A stretch of DNA of 39,004 bases. Origin: a virus. Location: positions 1 through 39,004 of the IMG/VR virus record IMGVR_UViG_3300025138_006934; one strand, given 5' to 3'. The notes beneath the pieces are model-generated. The model searched no databases, was not told the DNA's origin, and worked only from the letters and a program-made list of their open reading frames with translations. The translations under genes and the position numbers were made by a program. Shown in pieces: positions 1 to 6,587 of the stretch. Every line of letters starts with the position of its first letter. Within the stretch, counting starts at the first letter, position 1.

Positions 1-692
1 TGAATATTGAACAGATTGGTTACAACAATAAAGTTAATCTTAAATTAGCTCACAACAACAACTCTTTACTATTCAAACAAACTGGAAACAATAACGAGAT
101 CAGTTGGGTCCCACAATGGGGTCAACAAGGTGGTGGTGATTTAGACGGAGCGGGTAACTCATTACACTTCGAACAATATTGTTCAAGAGGTGCTGGTAAT
201 TGTGGTAAGTCAGATATCCAAATGCATATCTATGGTGATTCAAATAATGTTCGTTGGGGTCAAGGTACAACATTAACAGATATAAATGATACAACTTTTT
301 CAAACGACGGAGATGAAGGTGGTAGTCATACACTAAACCTAGACATTCATGGAGAAAGTAACAAACTCGCTGGCTATCAGAGAAATGGTAGTGCAAATAC
401 TTATAACGGACACACAGCTACAATTTATTTTTATTCAGATAATAATGAATTTTTTGTTAAACAAGAAGCAGATGGAGCTAAGACACTTTCATTAATAGCT
501 AACAATGACGGAAACACAGGTACAATTCACCAAAACGGAACTGCAGCTCATAACGCTACAGTAACTTTGAATGGGACAAATCCTACTACATTTAATTTAA
601 CACAAAATAGTAATACGGCTCAATCATATTCATTAACTCAAAACTGTCTAACATCAGGTGGATGTAGTGTCAGTGTAACACAAGGAAATTAA
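1..692 (+). CDS. Curlin-like Asn/Gln/Gly-rich repeat protein (5' truncated)
   Basis: The frame is open from the first bases (codons in phase with position 3) to the TAA at 690-692, so about 229 residues of the C-terminal part are visible and the start lies outside the window. The protein is a series of short polar beta-strand units separated by NN, GNN or GDSNN turns (IEQIGYNN, FKQTGNNNEI, YGDSNNVRW, HGESNKLAG, YSDNNEFFV, TLNGTN, NLTQNSNTAQ, SVTQGN). This spacing resembles the curlin repeats of CsgA/CsgB (S-x5-Q-x-G-x-x-N-x-A-x3-Q) but is looser. Two close Cys pairs (YCSRGAGNC and NCLTSGGC) are unlike classical CsgA. Export as an extracellular fibre subunit is an inference, because any signal peptide would be upstream. 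Curli-type genes have, as I recall, been reported in pelagimyophage genomes. An alternative is a beta-solenoid adhesin or fibre. The next gene overlaps the stop (TAATG). Confidence 0.6.
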   Translation, partial: NIEQIGYNNKVNLKLAHNNNSLLFKQTGNNNEISWVPQWGQQGGGDLDGAGNSLHFEQYCSRGAGNCGKSDIQMHIYGDSNNVRWGQGTTLTDINDTTFSNDGDEGGSHTLNLDIHGESNKLAGYQRNGSANTYNGHTATIYFYSDNNEFFVKQEADGAKTLSLIANNDGNTGTIHQNGTAAHNATVTLNGTNPTTFNLTQNSNTAQSYSLTQNCLTSGGCSVSVTQGN

Positions 693-856
693 TGTCAAAC
701 TGGATATTTCAAAAGTTAGTACCTTATGCAATAAGGTTCAGAGAATGGTCAAAAAATAAAACTTGGGTTCAAATACCATTGTGGATTTTAATATTATGGA
801 TGTTAGGATTTGCTAACCCTTATTGGTGCGTATATCCTGTTTGCTGGATTCAATGA
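692..856 (+). CDS. 54-aa single-span membrane protein
   Basis: The ATG overlaps the curlin-like stop (TAATG), and the TGA at 854-856 overlaps the next ATG at 853 (ATGA), so translation is probably coupled on both sides. The 54 residues begin with an amphipathic basic segment (KLVPYAIRFREWSKNK). A hydrophobic span of about 16 residues follows (IPLWILILWMLGFANP), then a short Trp/Cys-rich tail (YWCVYPVCWIQ) with two Cys four residues apart. No family is recognised. Its position between a putative secreted repeat protein and a membrane cyclase suggests a membrane accessory of that cassette, which is inference only. It is too small to rule out chance by length, but the double overlap and the clear membrane span argue that it is real. 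Confidence 0.6.
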   Translation: MSNWIFQKLVPYAIRFREWSKNKTWVQIPLWILILWMLGFANPYWCVYPVCWIQ

Positions 857-2703
857 AATACCTAACCACAATCTGGACTAGTATTGCACTTTGTATTGCA
901 CTTTTCTCTTTTAGAGTAATAGATTTACCCCTTATTGAACAAACTAGATTAAACGTCTTCGATCAATACATCAAAAGCTTACCCGACAAGGAATCCGATG
1001 TGATTATGCTTTCTATTGATGAACAGACATTAGATCAGCTTGGTCAATATCCATTCCCAAGACATACATATGCACAAATGATTTCAGACCTGCGAAATGC
1101 AAACGCAGGTATGATAGCATTTACTATTATGTTTCCTGAGTCAGATAGGTTCGGTGGCGATGAGGTATTCGCGTCTTGGATAAAGGATAATGGAATCATA
1201 CTCGCGCAGGATGCGAGCTCTCGCGGGCGCTCGGATACGGCCCCGTACGTGGGTACGGCCGCACTCGGCGAGGGCGACGCGTACGACTTTGTTCCTAAAT
1301 ACGGTGGGTTAGTTACTAATATATCTCAATTAGAAGAGCAAGCATGGGGTGTAGGATTAATAAATGGTAAGCAAGAAGTAGATAATATAACTAGGCGAAT
1401 ACCGCTTTTGTCCCAAATAAACGGACAGTTATATCCTAGTATGCCTTTAGAAATCATAAGGGTAATACAAGATAAGCCGTCATATAGCTTAAAAGTTAAC
1501 GTAGATGGTGTAAAAGATGTAATGATTCCGCCATATGATCCTATCAAAACCGAATATGATTCTTCTATATGGTTAAATACAAACTATACCCATAAAGAAT
1601 ACATATATGGTAATCCATTGCCTGACCTAGAAGGTAAAGCAGTTATTATTGGATTGTCGGCCTCGGGATTGTCGGCTCAGATAACCACACCCCAGGGATT
1701 ATTTCCGGCTCATCAATTACAGGCATCTGCTCTTCAGACTGTAATGAGTGGGGATTCTGTTTCTCGTCCGCAATGGACGGAACTGGCGGAATCCCTGGTA
1801 ATTCTAATTGGGTCTCTGGTGATTGTATTTGCTGTTTATCGGTTGTCGGCTTTGCTAGGGCTAGTATCCTTCGTCGGCGTTGTGTCTGGATCTGTAATCT
1901 CTTCATATACTTTCTGGAACGAGGCACGGGTTCTCCTTGATGTTAGTTATCCACTCATTGTATATATAACAGTTTTTGCCTCAGCATCGTTTAGTAATTT
2001 TTATAAACAATTTAAATTGAGACAACAGATTAAAGGACAATTTGGAACGTACTTATCTCCGGATATGGTTGATATGTTAATCAAAGATCCTACTTTAATG
2101 AAGCTTGGTGGCGATAGGAAAGAGATGACCTTTCTCTTCATGGATATTTGTGGATTCACCCCTATATCAGAGCACTATAAGAACAACGATGATCCAGAAG
2201 GATTAGTAGAATTAGTCAATGAATTCCTTGATGCAATGACAAAAATCATTCTCGCAAATGGTGGAACAATTGACAAATATATGGGCGACTGCATAATGGC
2301 ATTTTGGAATGCTCCTTTGCCTTGTAAAAATCATGCTGAAATGGCAGTTAAGTCAGCATTAGAAATAGAAGAAAAAACAAATGAACTTAAAAGAGTCTAC
2401 GAAGAACGCGGTCTTCCTGATATCAATGTTGGCACTGGTGTTAACACCGGCGATTGTATTGTTGGTAACATGGGTAGTGAATCCAGATTTGACTATTCGG
2501 TTATTGGAGATGCAGTCAACTTGGCAGCTAGGCTCGAAGCTACCGCTGCCAGACATGAATATATAGAATATAAGACAATCATATCATCCTTCACATATAA
2601 GCAATTACCCGATGGATACGTATGTTCAGAGATAGGTAAGATTAAGGTGAAGGGTAAAGATGAACAAATTCTCATATACAGCCCTTCCCTTATTCCAAAA
2701 TAG
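853..2703 (+). CDS. CHASE2-domain class III adenylate cyclase
   Basis: This is a 616-aa membrane cyclase predicted to make cAMP from ATP. The chosen start is ATG 853, which overlaps the upstream TGA; a TTG 30 nt earlier is also open. The order is one N-terminal span (about residues 5-22), an extracytoplasmic CHASE2 sensor (about 30-300, including LSIDEQTLDQLGQYPFPR and DLEGKAVIIG), three spans (about 309-385), a short linker, then the cyclase domain (about 427-606). Metal ligands D431 (FMDICGF) and D479 (KYMGDC), adenine-selecting K475 and D547 (FDYSVIGDAVN), and transition-state N556 and R560 (NLAARLE) are all present. The domain therefore looks catalytically complete and ATP-specific rather than GTP-specific. 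CHASE2 binds unknown extracellular signals in bacteria. A GC-rich patch lies at about 1201-1285, and the last 22 bp are duplicated just after the stop. A sensor cyclase is unusual cargo for a T4-like phage. Confidence 0.9.
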   Translation: MKYLTTIWTSIALCIALFSFRVIDLPLIEQTRLNVFDQYIKSLPDKESDVIMLSIDEQTLDQLGQYPFPRHTYAQMISDLRNANAGMIAFTIMFPESDRFGGDEVFASWIKDNGIILAQDASSRGRSDTAPYVGTAALGEGDAYDFVPKYGGLVTNISQLEEQAWGVGLINGKQEVDNITRRIPLLSQINGQLYPSMPLEIIRVIQDKPSYSLKVNVDGVKDVMIPPYDPIKTEYDSSIWLNTNYTHKEYIYGNPLPDLEGKAVIIGLSASGLSAQITTPQGLFPAHQLQASALQTVMSGDSVSRPQWTELAESLVILIGSLVIVFAVYRLSALLGLVSFVGVVSGSVISSYTFWNEARVLLDVSYPLIVYITVFASASFSNFYKQFKLRQQIKGQFGTYLSPDMVDMLIKDPTLMKLGGDRKEMTFLFMDICGFTPISEHYKNNDDPEGLVELVNEFLDAMTKIILANGGTIDKYMGDCIMAFWNAPLPCKNHAEMAVKSALEIEEKTNELKRVYEERGLPDINVGTGVNTGDCIVGNMGSESRFDYSVIGDAVNLAARLEATAARHEYIEYKTIISSFTYKQLPDGYVCSEIGKIKVKGKDEQILIYSPSLIPK

Positions 2704-2724
2704 CCCTTCCCTTATTCCAAAATA
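2681..2724. repeat. Perfect 22-bp tandem duplication over the cyclase stop codon
   Basis: Bases 2681-2702 are repeated exactly at 2703-2724. The first copy encodes the last residues (SLIPK) and the beginning of the TAG stop. The second copy is untranslated and contains another in-phase-looking end. It looks like a recent slippage or recombination scar at the edge of the accessory cassette, just upstream of the first early promoter. Confidence 0.9.
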
Positions 2725-2738
2725 GTCTAAGAAAAAGG

Positions 2739-2767
2739 TATACATCCTTCTAAAAGTACGGTATAAT
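2739..2767 (+). promoter_or_regulatory. Early promoter P1 (sigma70-type)
   Basis: The -35 box TATACA (2739-2744), a 17-bp spacer and the -10 box TATAAT (2762-2767) preceded by GG match the family of six promoters in this window. The -35 differs from the TTTACA of the other five at one position. It precedes the GNAT gene at 2800, with an AAAAGG ribosome site between. Confidence 0.75.
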
Positions 2768-2799
2768 AGCCACATATTCAAACAAAAAGGCTTTATATT

Positions 2800-3351
2800 A
2801 TGGATCGTATTGAGATGAAAAAGCAAGAAAGACTAGGTTACTTTGATACTAAGAGCTTAGACTGGGAAAAGCTTGGGTCTTTCCGTAAACTTCACGTATA
2901 TGTAGATAGATCAATAGACGGATATTTAGATATAGAAGTTGTTGATCCATCAGTAAAACATGGTAGATCTGCACAGCGGATTAAACGTGTTCTTACTGTA
3001 CAATTATCCTTTACAAAATTCAAAGCATACCACATCGATCTAGCTAAACTGGATCGTTTGTATGCTGGAAAAGGTATTGCTGCTCAGGCTTACCGTTATG
3101 TAATCAAAAGACTAAACATCACATTACAGGCTGGTTCAGCCCAGAGTAAAGGCGGCAGAAAGATATGGTTCGATATGGCTCAGATCATGGACTTAGCAGT
3201 TTATGCAAAGAGCCAATATAGTAAAAGATATGAAGTTGGTATCGACGTCGAACAACGCGAGGTGTGGTTACCGAATGGTAAAGATGTTTATGATGGGATA
3301 AAAGATATGTATGTATTTGCGATGCCTTGGTATGCTAGTCTCTCGAGCTAA
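2800..3351 (+). CDS. GNAT-family N-acetyltransferase-like protein
   Basis: The 183-aa protein lies alone behind promoter P1, with an AAAAGG ribosome site about 10 nt before the ATG. The central segment YAGKGIAAQAYRYVIKRL (about residues 88-105) resembles the acetyl-CoA pyrophosphate-binding motif A of GNAT enzymes (Q/R-x-x-G-x-G/A). It is followed by a QSKGGRKIW stretch (about 119-127), similar to the C-terminal part of phage GNATs that read QTPGGRAIW. The N-terminal half forms alternating strands, as the fold requires. The substrate is unknown. In phages such small acetyltransferases are early proteins that may modify host proteins or small molecules, which is inference. The family call rests on these two motifs only. 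Confidence 0.55.
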   Translation: MDRIEMKKQERLGYFDTKSLDWEKLGSFRKLHVYVDRSIDGYLDIEVVDPSVKHGRSAQRIKRVLTVQLSFTKFKAYHIDLAKLDRLYAGKGIAAQAYRYVIKRLNITLQAGSAQSKGGRKIWFDMAQIMDLAVYAKSQYSKRYEVGIDVEQREVWLPNGKDVYDGIKDMYVFAMPWYASLSS

Positions 3352-3396
3352 TACCTCTAATATACTTATACGTTTTGATCAAGCTAGAAAAAAGAG

Positions 3397-3425
3397 TTTC
3401 GTGACTTTTTCGTGAACTTTCGTCA
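3397..3425 (+). promoter_or_regulatory. Three helically phased TTTCGTGA/TTTCGTCA repeats upstream of P2
   Basis: TTTCGTGA occurs at 3397-3404 and 3408-3415, and TTTCGTCA at 3418-3425, with starts 11 and 10 bp apart (one helical turn each). The array ends 7 bp before the -35 box of P2. The same words (CGTGAACTTT and TTTCGTCA) recur inverted just upstream of P3. It looks like a protein-binding site; the binder is unknown. Confidence 0.45.
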
Positions 3426-3432
3426 GAGGGGG

Positions 3433-3461
3433 TTTACAAGTGCACTTGATTATGGTATAAT
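3433..3461 (+). promoter_or_regulatory. Early promoter P2 (sigma70-type, extended -10)
   Basis: TTTACA (3433-3438), 17-bp spacer, TATAAT (3456-3461) with the TGG extension immediately upstream. It drives the phosphatase gene at 3494 through a short leader with a GAGGAG ribosome site. Confidence 0.88.
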
Positions 3462-3493
3462 ATCCATATAATAAATTAAAAAGAGGAGTTATT

Positions 3494-3934
3494 ATGAAAG
3501 TTATATTTGATGTTGATGGTACTTTATTAGATATAGAGCACAGAAGGCATTTTGTAGAAGGTCCTAATAAAGACTGGGATACATTTATGGATCCAGCAGA
3601 AATGTTTAAAGACATTCCAAACCAACCAGTGGTTGATATAGCTATTGCTATGGAAAAGGCTGGACATGAAATCATCGTAGTTTCAGCTAGAAACGAAAGA
3701 CATAGAACAGTTACAGAAAATAGTCTTAATGTTGCTGGTGTATTCAGATCAGCTCTTTTCTTGAGACCAGACGGTGACTTTAGATCAGATGCGGTATTTA
3801 AGCAAGAAGTTTTGGATGCTCTTATTGCACAAGACTGGAAACCAGACATGGTCTTCGATGACAGAAACCAAGTGGTTGAAATGTGGAGATCTAACGGTCT
3901 TACTTGTGTACAAGTTGCAGAAGGTGACTTTTAA
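3494..3934 (+). CDS. PseT-like polynucleotide 3'-phosphatase domain protein
   Basis: The 146-aa HAD-superfamily protein matches the C-terminal phosphatase half of T4 polynucleotide kinase/phosphatase (PseT). HAD motif I is DVDGT (D6 nucleophile, D8), motif II is VVSARNE (S64), motif III Lys is about K103, and motif IV is DDRNQVVEMW (D122/D123). The end GLTCVQVAEGDF is very close to the T4 ending GVECWQVASGDF. The protein would remove 3'-phosphates from nucleic-acid ends, allowing repair or religation of cut RNA or DNA. The kinase half of T4 PseT is absent here, so either it is encoded elsewhere or the enzyme works alone. A GAGGAG ribosome site precedes the ATG, and the next gene overlaps the stop (TAATG). 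Confidence 0.85.
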   Translation: MKVIFDVDGTLLDIEHRRHFVEGPNKDWDTFMDPAEMFKDIPNQPVVDIAIAMEKAGHEIIVVSARNERHRTVTENSLNVAGVFRSALFLRPDGDFRSDAVFKQEVLDALIAQDWKPDMVFDDRNQVVEMWRSNGLTCVQVAEGDF

Positions 3935-4203
3935 TGGGTATGCCAGGATCAAAAATATTTACAGAAGACCATAAAAAGTTTCTTAGCCCTAATCAGCTTG
4001 TTACTAGAGATAGGGAAACTGGAATAATAGTTACATTTACTTTAAATGAAGAAGAGTTTAAATTAGCTCATTCTAAGAAAGATTCTGATTGGGATAAGAT
4101 GTGTGAATCAGTTCTTAAAAGAAACAGATTGGTTGATCTTGATGCTAAAAGCATAAAAGGAAACTATGATCTTATATGGTTAAACGGAAGACCAGTTCAT
4201 TGA
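3934..4203 (+). CDS. Uncharacterised 89-aa early protein
   Basis: The start ATG overlaps the phosphatase stop (TAATG), so it shares the P2 transcript and is probably translationally coupled. The protein is charged and soluble: a Lys-rich N-terminus, a predicted beta-hairpin (GIIVTFTLNEEEFKLA), then an alpha-helical stretch with many Asp and Lys. No signal peptide, membrane span or known motif is visible. The TGA at 4201-4203 overlaps the likely TTG start of the next gene. Function is unknown; adjacency to the phosphatase hints at nucleic-acid metabolism but does not establish it. Confidence 0.7.
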   Translation: MGMPGSKIFTEDHKKFLSPNQLVTRDRETGIIVTFTLNEEEFKLAHSKKDSDWDKMCESVLKRNRLVDLDAKSIKGNYDLIWLNGRPVH

Positions 4204-4430
4204 TTAAGATAATAAAACCGGGATTCGTATATCCCTCCGGTAAACCGGCCACAAGACCAGATTACGATTGTGAAGTGGGAAGGTTATTATCTAGAGAGCT
4301 AGAAAGCAAGTCCAGAAGTGTGGATGTTTATCGATCTAGCTCTCGATTCTTTGATAAAGTTCACGTAATTGTGACGAAAAAAAGGTTTACAAACCCTCAA
4401 AAATACGGTATAATACATACCATAACATAA
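4200..4430 (+). CDS. Uncharacterised basic protein (about 76 aa), 3' end overlaps promoter P3
   Basis: The most economical start is TTG 4200, which overlaps the upstream TGA (TTGA); an in-frame ATG at 4176 inside the previous gene is the alternative and would give 84 aa. The protein is Lys/Arg/Ser-rich (KIIKPGFVYPSGKPATRP near the start) with no recognised domain. Its last 15 or so residues (KKRFTNPQKYGIIHTIT) are encoded by the P3 -35/-10 region, so coding sequence and promoter share the same bases. This could mean that the ORF is real with an unconstrained C-terminus, or that it is only a partly used frame. Confidence is therefore moderate. Confidence 0.45.
   Translation: MIKIIKPGFVYPSGKPATRPDYDCEVGRLLSRELESKSRSVDVYRSSSRFFDKVHVIVTKKRFTNPQKYGIIHTIT
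4386..4414 (+). promoter_or_regulatory. Early promoter P3 (sigma70-type)
   Basis: TTTACA (4386-4391), 17-bp spacer, TATAAT (4409-4414) preceded by CGG. It lies inside the 3' end of the preceding ORF and drives the gene at 4449 through an AAGGAG ribosome site. A TCAC-N6-GTGA inverted repeat (4361-4374) sits just upstream and shares words with the P2 repeats. Confidence 0.88.
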
Positions 4431-4448
4431 TAAAATTAAGGAGTTAAA

Positions 4449-4943
4449 ATGTTAAAATTAGTTATCCAAACCCAATACCTCGAAAACTACGGGGATTCAG
4501 ATTCACCTTATATGAAATTTAAGGGTGGTTCTACTTATGTAATGCCTAACTGTAGTGATCTTGATCAAAATCAGATTGCTACTATTGTTACGCAATTCAA
4601 GCCAATGGCTTTAATGACATTCGAATCGTCTAATGGCGGTTGCGATGAATACATCACTGATGTTTCTTTGGTCCCACATTCCGACAAGGTCTGTGAAGAT
4701 TGGGATTCACCAATTGACTTTAGTCATCACACAGATACTAATATCTTTTCTTTTATAAAAGTTACAGACAACCGCAATGCTGGTTGGATGAGATCTGGTA
4801 TATTAGAAAAGACCGAGACCTGGCATGGTGCTTCAGGCGGTTCTAAAGAAAACTATAAAGCCGAATTCCTTATGGAAGATGGCGACATCATTTCTGAAGG
4901 TGAACTTCAGGCATGGTTTGACACACAATTGGCGGTATCATAA
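4449..4943 (+). CDS. Uncharacterised 164-aa early protein
   Basis: This first gene behind P3 has a good AAGGAG ribosome site. The 164-aa acidic protein begins with a hydrophobic strand (MLKLVIQTQYLENYG) and has scattered Cys and His residues (PNCSDL, GGCDEY, KVCEDW, FSHH) and a WHGASGG loop. I recognise the N-terminal phrase from hypothetical proteins of marine T4-like phages, but no function is known to me. There is no signal peptide or membrane span. The Cys/His scatter is not arranged as an obvious zinc finger. The stop overlaps the next ATG (TAATG). It is probably a host-takeover or nucleotide-metabolism accessory, given its early promoter; that is inference. Confidence 0.75.
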   Translation: MLKLVIQTQYLENYGDSDSPYMKFKGGSTYVMPNCSDLDQNQIATIVTQFKPMALMTFESSNGGCDEYITDVSLVPHSDKVCEDWDSPIDFSHHTDTNIFSFIKVTDNRNAGWMRSGILEKTETWHGASGGSKENYKAEFLMEDGDIISEGELQAWFDTQLAVS

Positions 4944-5248
4944 TGAGAAGTTCAAAAAATTACGTAATGACAGCACACGTTAAAAGCGCTGGAGATATGC
5001 TTGAATTAGAAACAATTCGTAAATCAGTTAAAATAATCAATAAAGAATTAAGAAGATTTAAATATGGAACCCGCGGACAGAAAAGCGGGTATGGGAGTCA
5101 AAGCTATTCTCAGTTCTATGTTAAGTGTCAAGGACGTGGTCCTCGAACTACTTCTGCTCTTGCCGATGGTAAGTATGCTAGACAGTATGATCAATCTCTT
5201 CCCCTCGGCCATGCTACTCACATGGACGTTTATGTTTATCAAAGGTAA
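4943..5248 (+). CDS. Uncharacterised basic 101-aa early protein
   Basis: The start overlaps the previous stop (TAATG). The N-terminal half is a basic amphipathic helix (ELETIRKSVKIINKELRRFK). The C-terminal half is Gly/Ser/Tyr/Gln/Arg-rich (GTRGQKSGYGSQSYSQFYVK), then ends in HATHMDVYVYQR. The low-complexity Gly/Arg/Tyr segment resembles nucleic-acid-binding tails, but no family is recognised. It has a single Cys. Same P3 transcript as its neighbours. Confidence 0.65.
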   Translation: MRSSKNYVMTAHVKSAGDMLELETIRKSVKIINKELRRFKYGTRGQKSGYGSQSYSQFYVKCQGRGPRTTSALADGKYARQYDQSLPLGHATHMDVYVYQR

Positions 5249-5252
5249 GATT

Positions 5253-5435
5253 ATGATTATAGCTAAATTTGTAACAGGACCAGATACAGAAAAACTTCCG
5301 TATCAAGTCCAAATATCTTTTTTAGAATATGTATTGGCAAAGATCGATACACCATATTTCTTAAAAAGGTTAGGAAAAAAATATAACAAGAATTTTATAA
5401 CAATGTATTATGGAGGCGTAGAAATATGCAAATAA
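5253..5435 (+). CDS. Uncharacterised 60-aa early protein
   Basis: The start is ATG 5253, four bases after the previous stop, with an AAAGG-type ribosome site inside the end of that gene. A longer upstream extension of the same frame would run through the preceding gene and is not needed. The 60 residues are basic and Tyr-rich (FLEYVLAKIDTPYFLKRLGKKYNKN), probably helical, without membrane span or known motif. The last nine bases overlap the next gene's start. Confidence 0.55.
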   Translation: MIIAKFVTGPDTEKLPYQVQISFLEYVLAKIDTPYFLKRLGKKYNKNFITMYYGGVEICK

Positions 5436-5752
5436 GTGAAATGAAAGAAAAACTAACTAAGCTAGATAAGATCAAAGAAGATCTAGGTTACTTAGTTGGA
5501 GAGGTCAACGAGAAGACTAGAGAAATTAAATATCTCGACATGCCAAGTAATATCTACATGGCTATAGAAACTATGGCTGAAGATAATGGTGTAGATATAT
5601 CGTATGAAGTAGATAAGGTTCGTGAAAAAGTTAATGAACTTGAATCAGCTATTTACGCACTTGTCGATCCATTCGAGGATAAAGCAAGAGATGCTGTAAA
5701 TTCTCACGATGAACTTGAATGCGACATATATGATAAGGTACACTGCGCATGA
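5426..5752 (+). CDS. Uncharacterised acidic coiled-coil protein (108 aa)
   Basis: ATG 5426 follows a GGAGG ribosome site at about 5412 and overlaps the previous gene by 10 nt. The protein is almost entirely helical and highly charged, with heptad-like segments at about residues 2-36 (MKEKLTKLDKIKEDLGYLVGE) and 58-80 (EVDKVREKVNELESAIYAL). It therefore probably forms a coiled-coil dimer or binds a helical partner. It ends in DKVHCA with one of its two Cys. No function is recognised. The stop overlaps the next start (ATGA). Confidence 0.68.
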   Translation: MQISEMKEKLTKLDKIKEDLGYLVGEVNEKTREIKYLDMPSNIYMAIETMAEDNGVDISYEVDKVREKVNELESAIYALVDPFEDKARDAVNSHDELECDIYDKVHCA

Positions 5753-5946
5753 GCTATACCTATTATAAAGAAATAACAGATTGGAGTGAATCCAATTGTA
5801 ATGTTCCAAATCATACCTACATCTTTAATGAAAAGAATCAAAATGTAGGTTACATTAAAACCGGAACAAAAGAAGAAATAATTTATAAAAAACCATCAGT
5901 TCTATTCTCTAAGTCTAGGCGAAGGTTTATAAAATTAAAAAGGTAA
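5749..5946 (+). CDS. Conserved-type phage protein of 65 aa (NHTYIF...GYIKTGT)
   Basis: The ATG overlaps the upstream TGA. The protein contains the phrase VPNHTYIFNEKNQNVGYIK followed by TGTKEEIIYKKP and a very basic end (KSRRRFIKLKR). I recall this pattern from small hypothetical proteins of marine T4-like phages, but it has no known role. A beta-rich core with a basic tail suggests nucleic-acid contact, which is inference. It stops three bases before the next ATG. Confidence 0.65.
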   Translation: MSYTYYKEITDWSESNCNVPNHTYIFNEKNQNVGYIKTGTKEEIIYKKPSVLFSKSRRRFIKLKR

Positions 5947-5949
5947 AGT

Positions 5950-6234
5950 ATGATAGAGATTGACCCACAATTTAGGATAGAATCTAACAAGGTGCACGGA
6001 GGTATACAACATGTATATGACTTTCCAAATGGCTATGGCGCAAGTGTTATTAGACATAAAGGATCTTATGGATTCAAAAGCGGATTATGGGAATTAGCTG
6101 TGTTAGATTCAACTGGTGATCTCTGTTATACTACCCCAGTAACAGACGATGTCATGGGTCATCTCACAGAAGAACAAATTAATTTGAAATTAATTGAAAT
6201 TAGGGGTTTACAAACCTCTGAAAATGTGGTATAA
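5950..6234 (+). CDS. Conserved phage protein of 94 aa (GYGASVIRHKGSYG family)
   Basis: The 94-aa protein has the segment PNGYGASVIRHKGSYG, then a GLWELAVLD strand and a TDDVMGHLTEEQ helix near the end. I recognise this arrangement from hypothetical proteins of many tailed phages, including ones far from T4, where its role is not known. It is small, soluble and probably beta-rich with a C-terminal helix. Its final codons (RGLQTSENVV) and its TAA stop are made of promoter P4 sequence: the stop at 6232-6234 lies inside the -10 TATAAT box. It is the last gene of the P3 transcript. Confidence 0.72.
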   Translation: MIEIDPQFRIESNKVHGGIQHVYDFPNGYGASVIRHKGSYGFKSGLWELAVLDSTGDLCYTTPVTDDVMGHLTEEQINLKLIEIRGLQTSENVV

Positions 6235-6235
6235 T
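6207..6235 (+). promoter_or_regulatory. Early promoter P4 (sigma70-type, extended -10)
   Basis: TTTACA (6207-6212) preceded by GGGG, 17-bp spacer, TATAAT (6230-6235) preceded by TGG. The -10 box contains the stop codon of the preceding gene. It drives the gene at 6270 through a GAGGAG ribosome site. Confidence 0.88.
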
Positions 6236-6269
6236 ACACATATTAAACAATAAAACTGAGGAGTTATAT

Positions 6270-6587
6270 ATGAATAGATTAGATCTAATCAAAAAAGCGG
6301 CATTAAAAGCCAAAGCTAAAAAACTAAATACAACAGTCGACGAACTAGAATTTCAAGAATCTATTGTCAAGCTCGACGAACGTAAAGCTAAAATCAAAGA
6401 AGAAATGAAACTACACAAGAAGCTAACAGCTTCAGTCAAGAAAGCCGGCCATCAAACGGCTGGTTCTTTAGATTGTTTCAAAGAAGAGAATATGTATTAC
6501 TCAGATAAAGATACTGCTAAATTCTTAGAAGGTTCATCTTATATGGATGCTTACAATGCTAACAGATCTGCAGATGGTGATTACTAA
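6270..6587 (+). CDS. Uncharacterised Lys-rich helical protein (105 aa)
   Basis: First gene behind P4 with a GAGGAG site. Residues 1-60 are a long, strongly charged helix (KKAALKAKAKKLNTTVDELE, KAKIKEEMKLHKKLTASVKK), basic overall, followed by a less ordered Tyr/Asp-rich end. It looks like a coiled-coil or nucleic-acid-associated protein. No recognised family. The stop overlaps the next tiny ORF (TAATG). Confidence 0.65.
   Translation: MNRLDLIKKAALKAKAKKLNTTVDELEFQESIVKLDERKAKIKEEMKLHKKLTASVKKAGHQTAGSLDCFKEENMYYSDKDTAKFLEGSSYMDAYNANRSADGDY

Noticed and set aside
823-852. TTG 823 as the cyclase start
   Set aside because: ATG 853 overlaps the upstream stop (ATGA) and begins directly with the first membrane span; the TTG adds ten residues without a ribosome site.
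1326-1927. Open frames on the - strand of the cyclase gene
   Set aside because: They are shadows of a strongly supported gene with intact cyclase motifs; no ribosome sites or recognisable proteins.
4176-4199. ATG 4176 as start of the basic protein before P3
   Set aside because: It lies within the previous gene; the TTG 4200 overlapping that gene's stop is more economical, although not certain.
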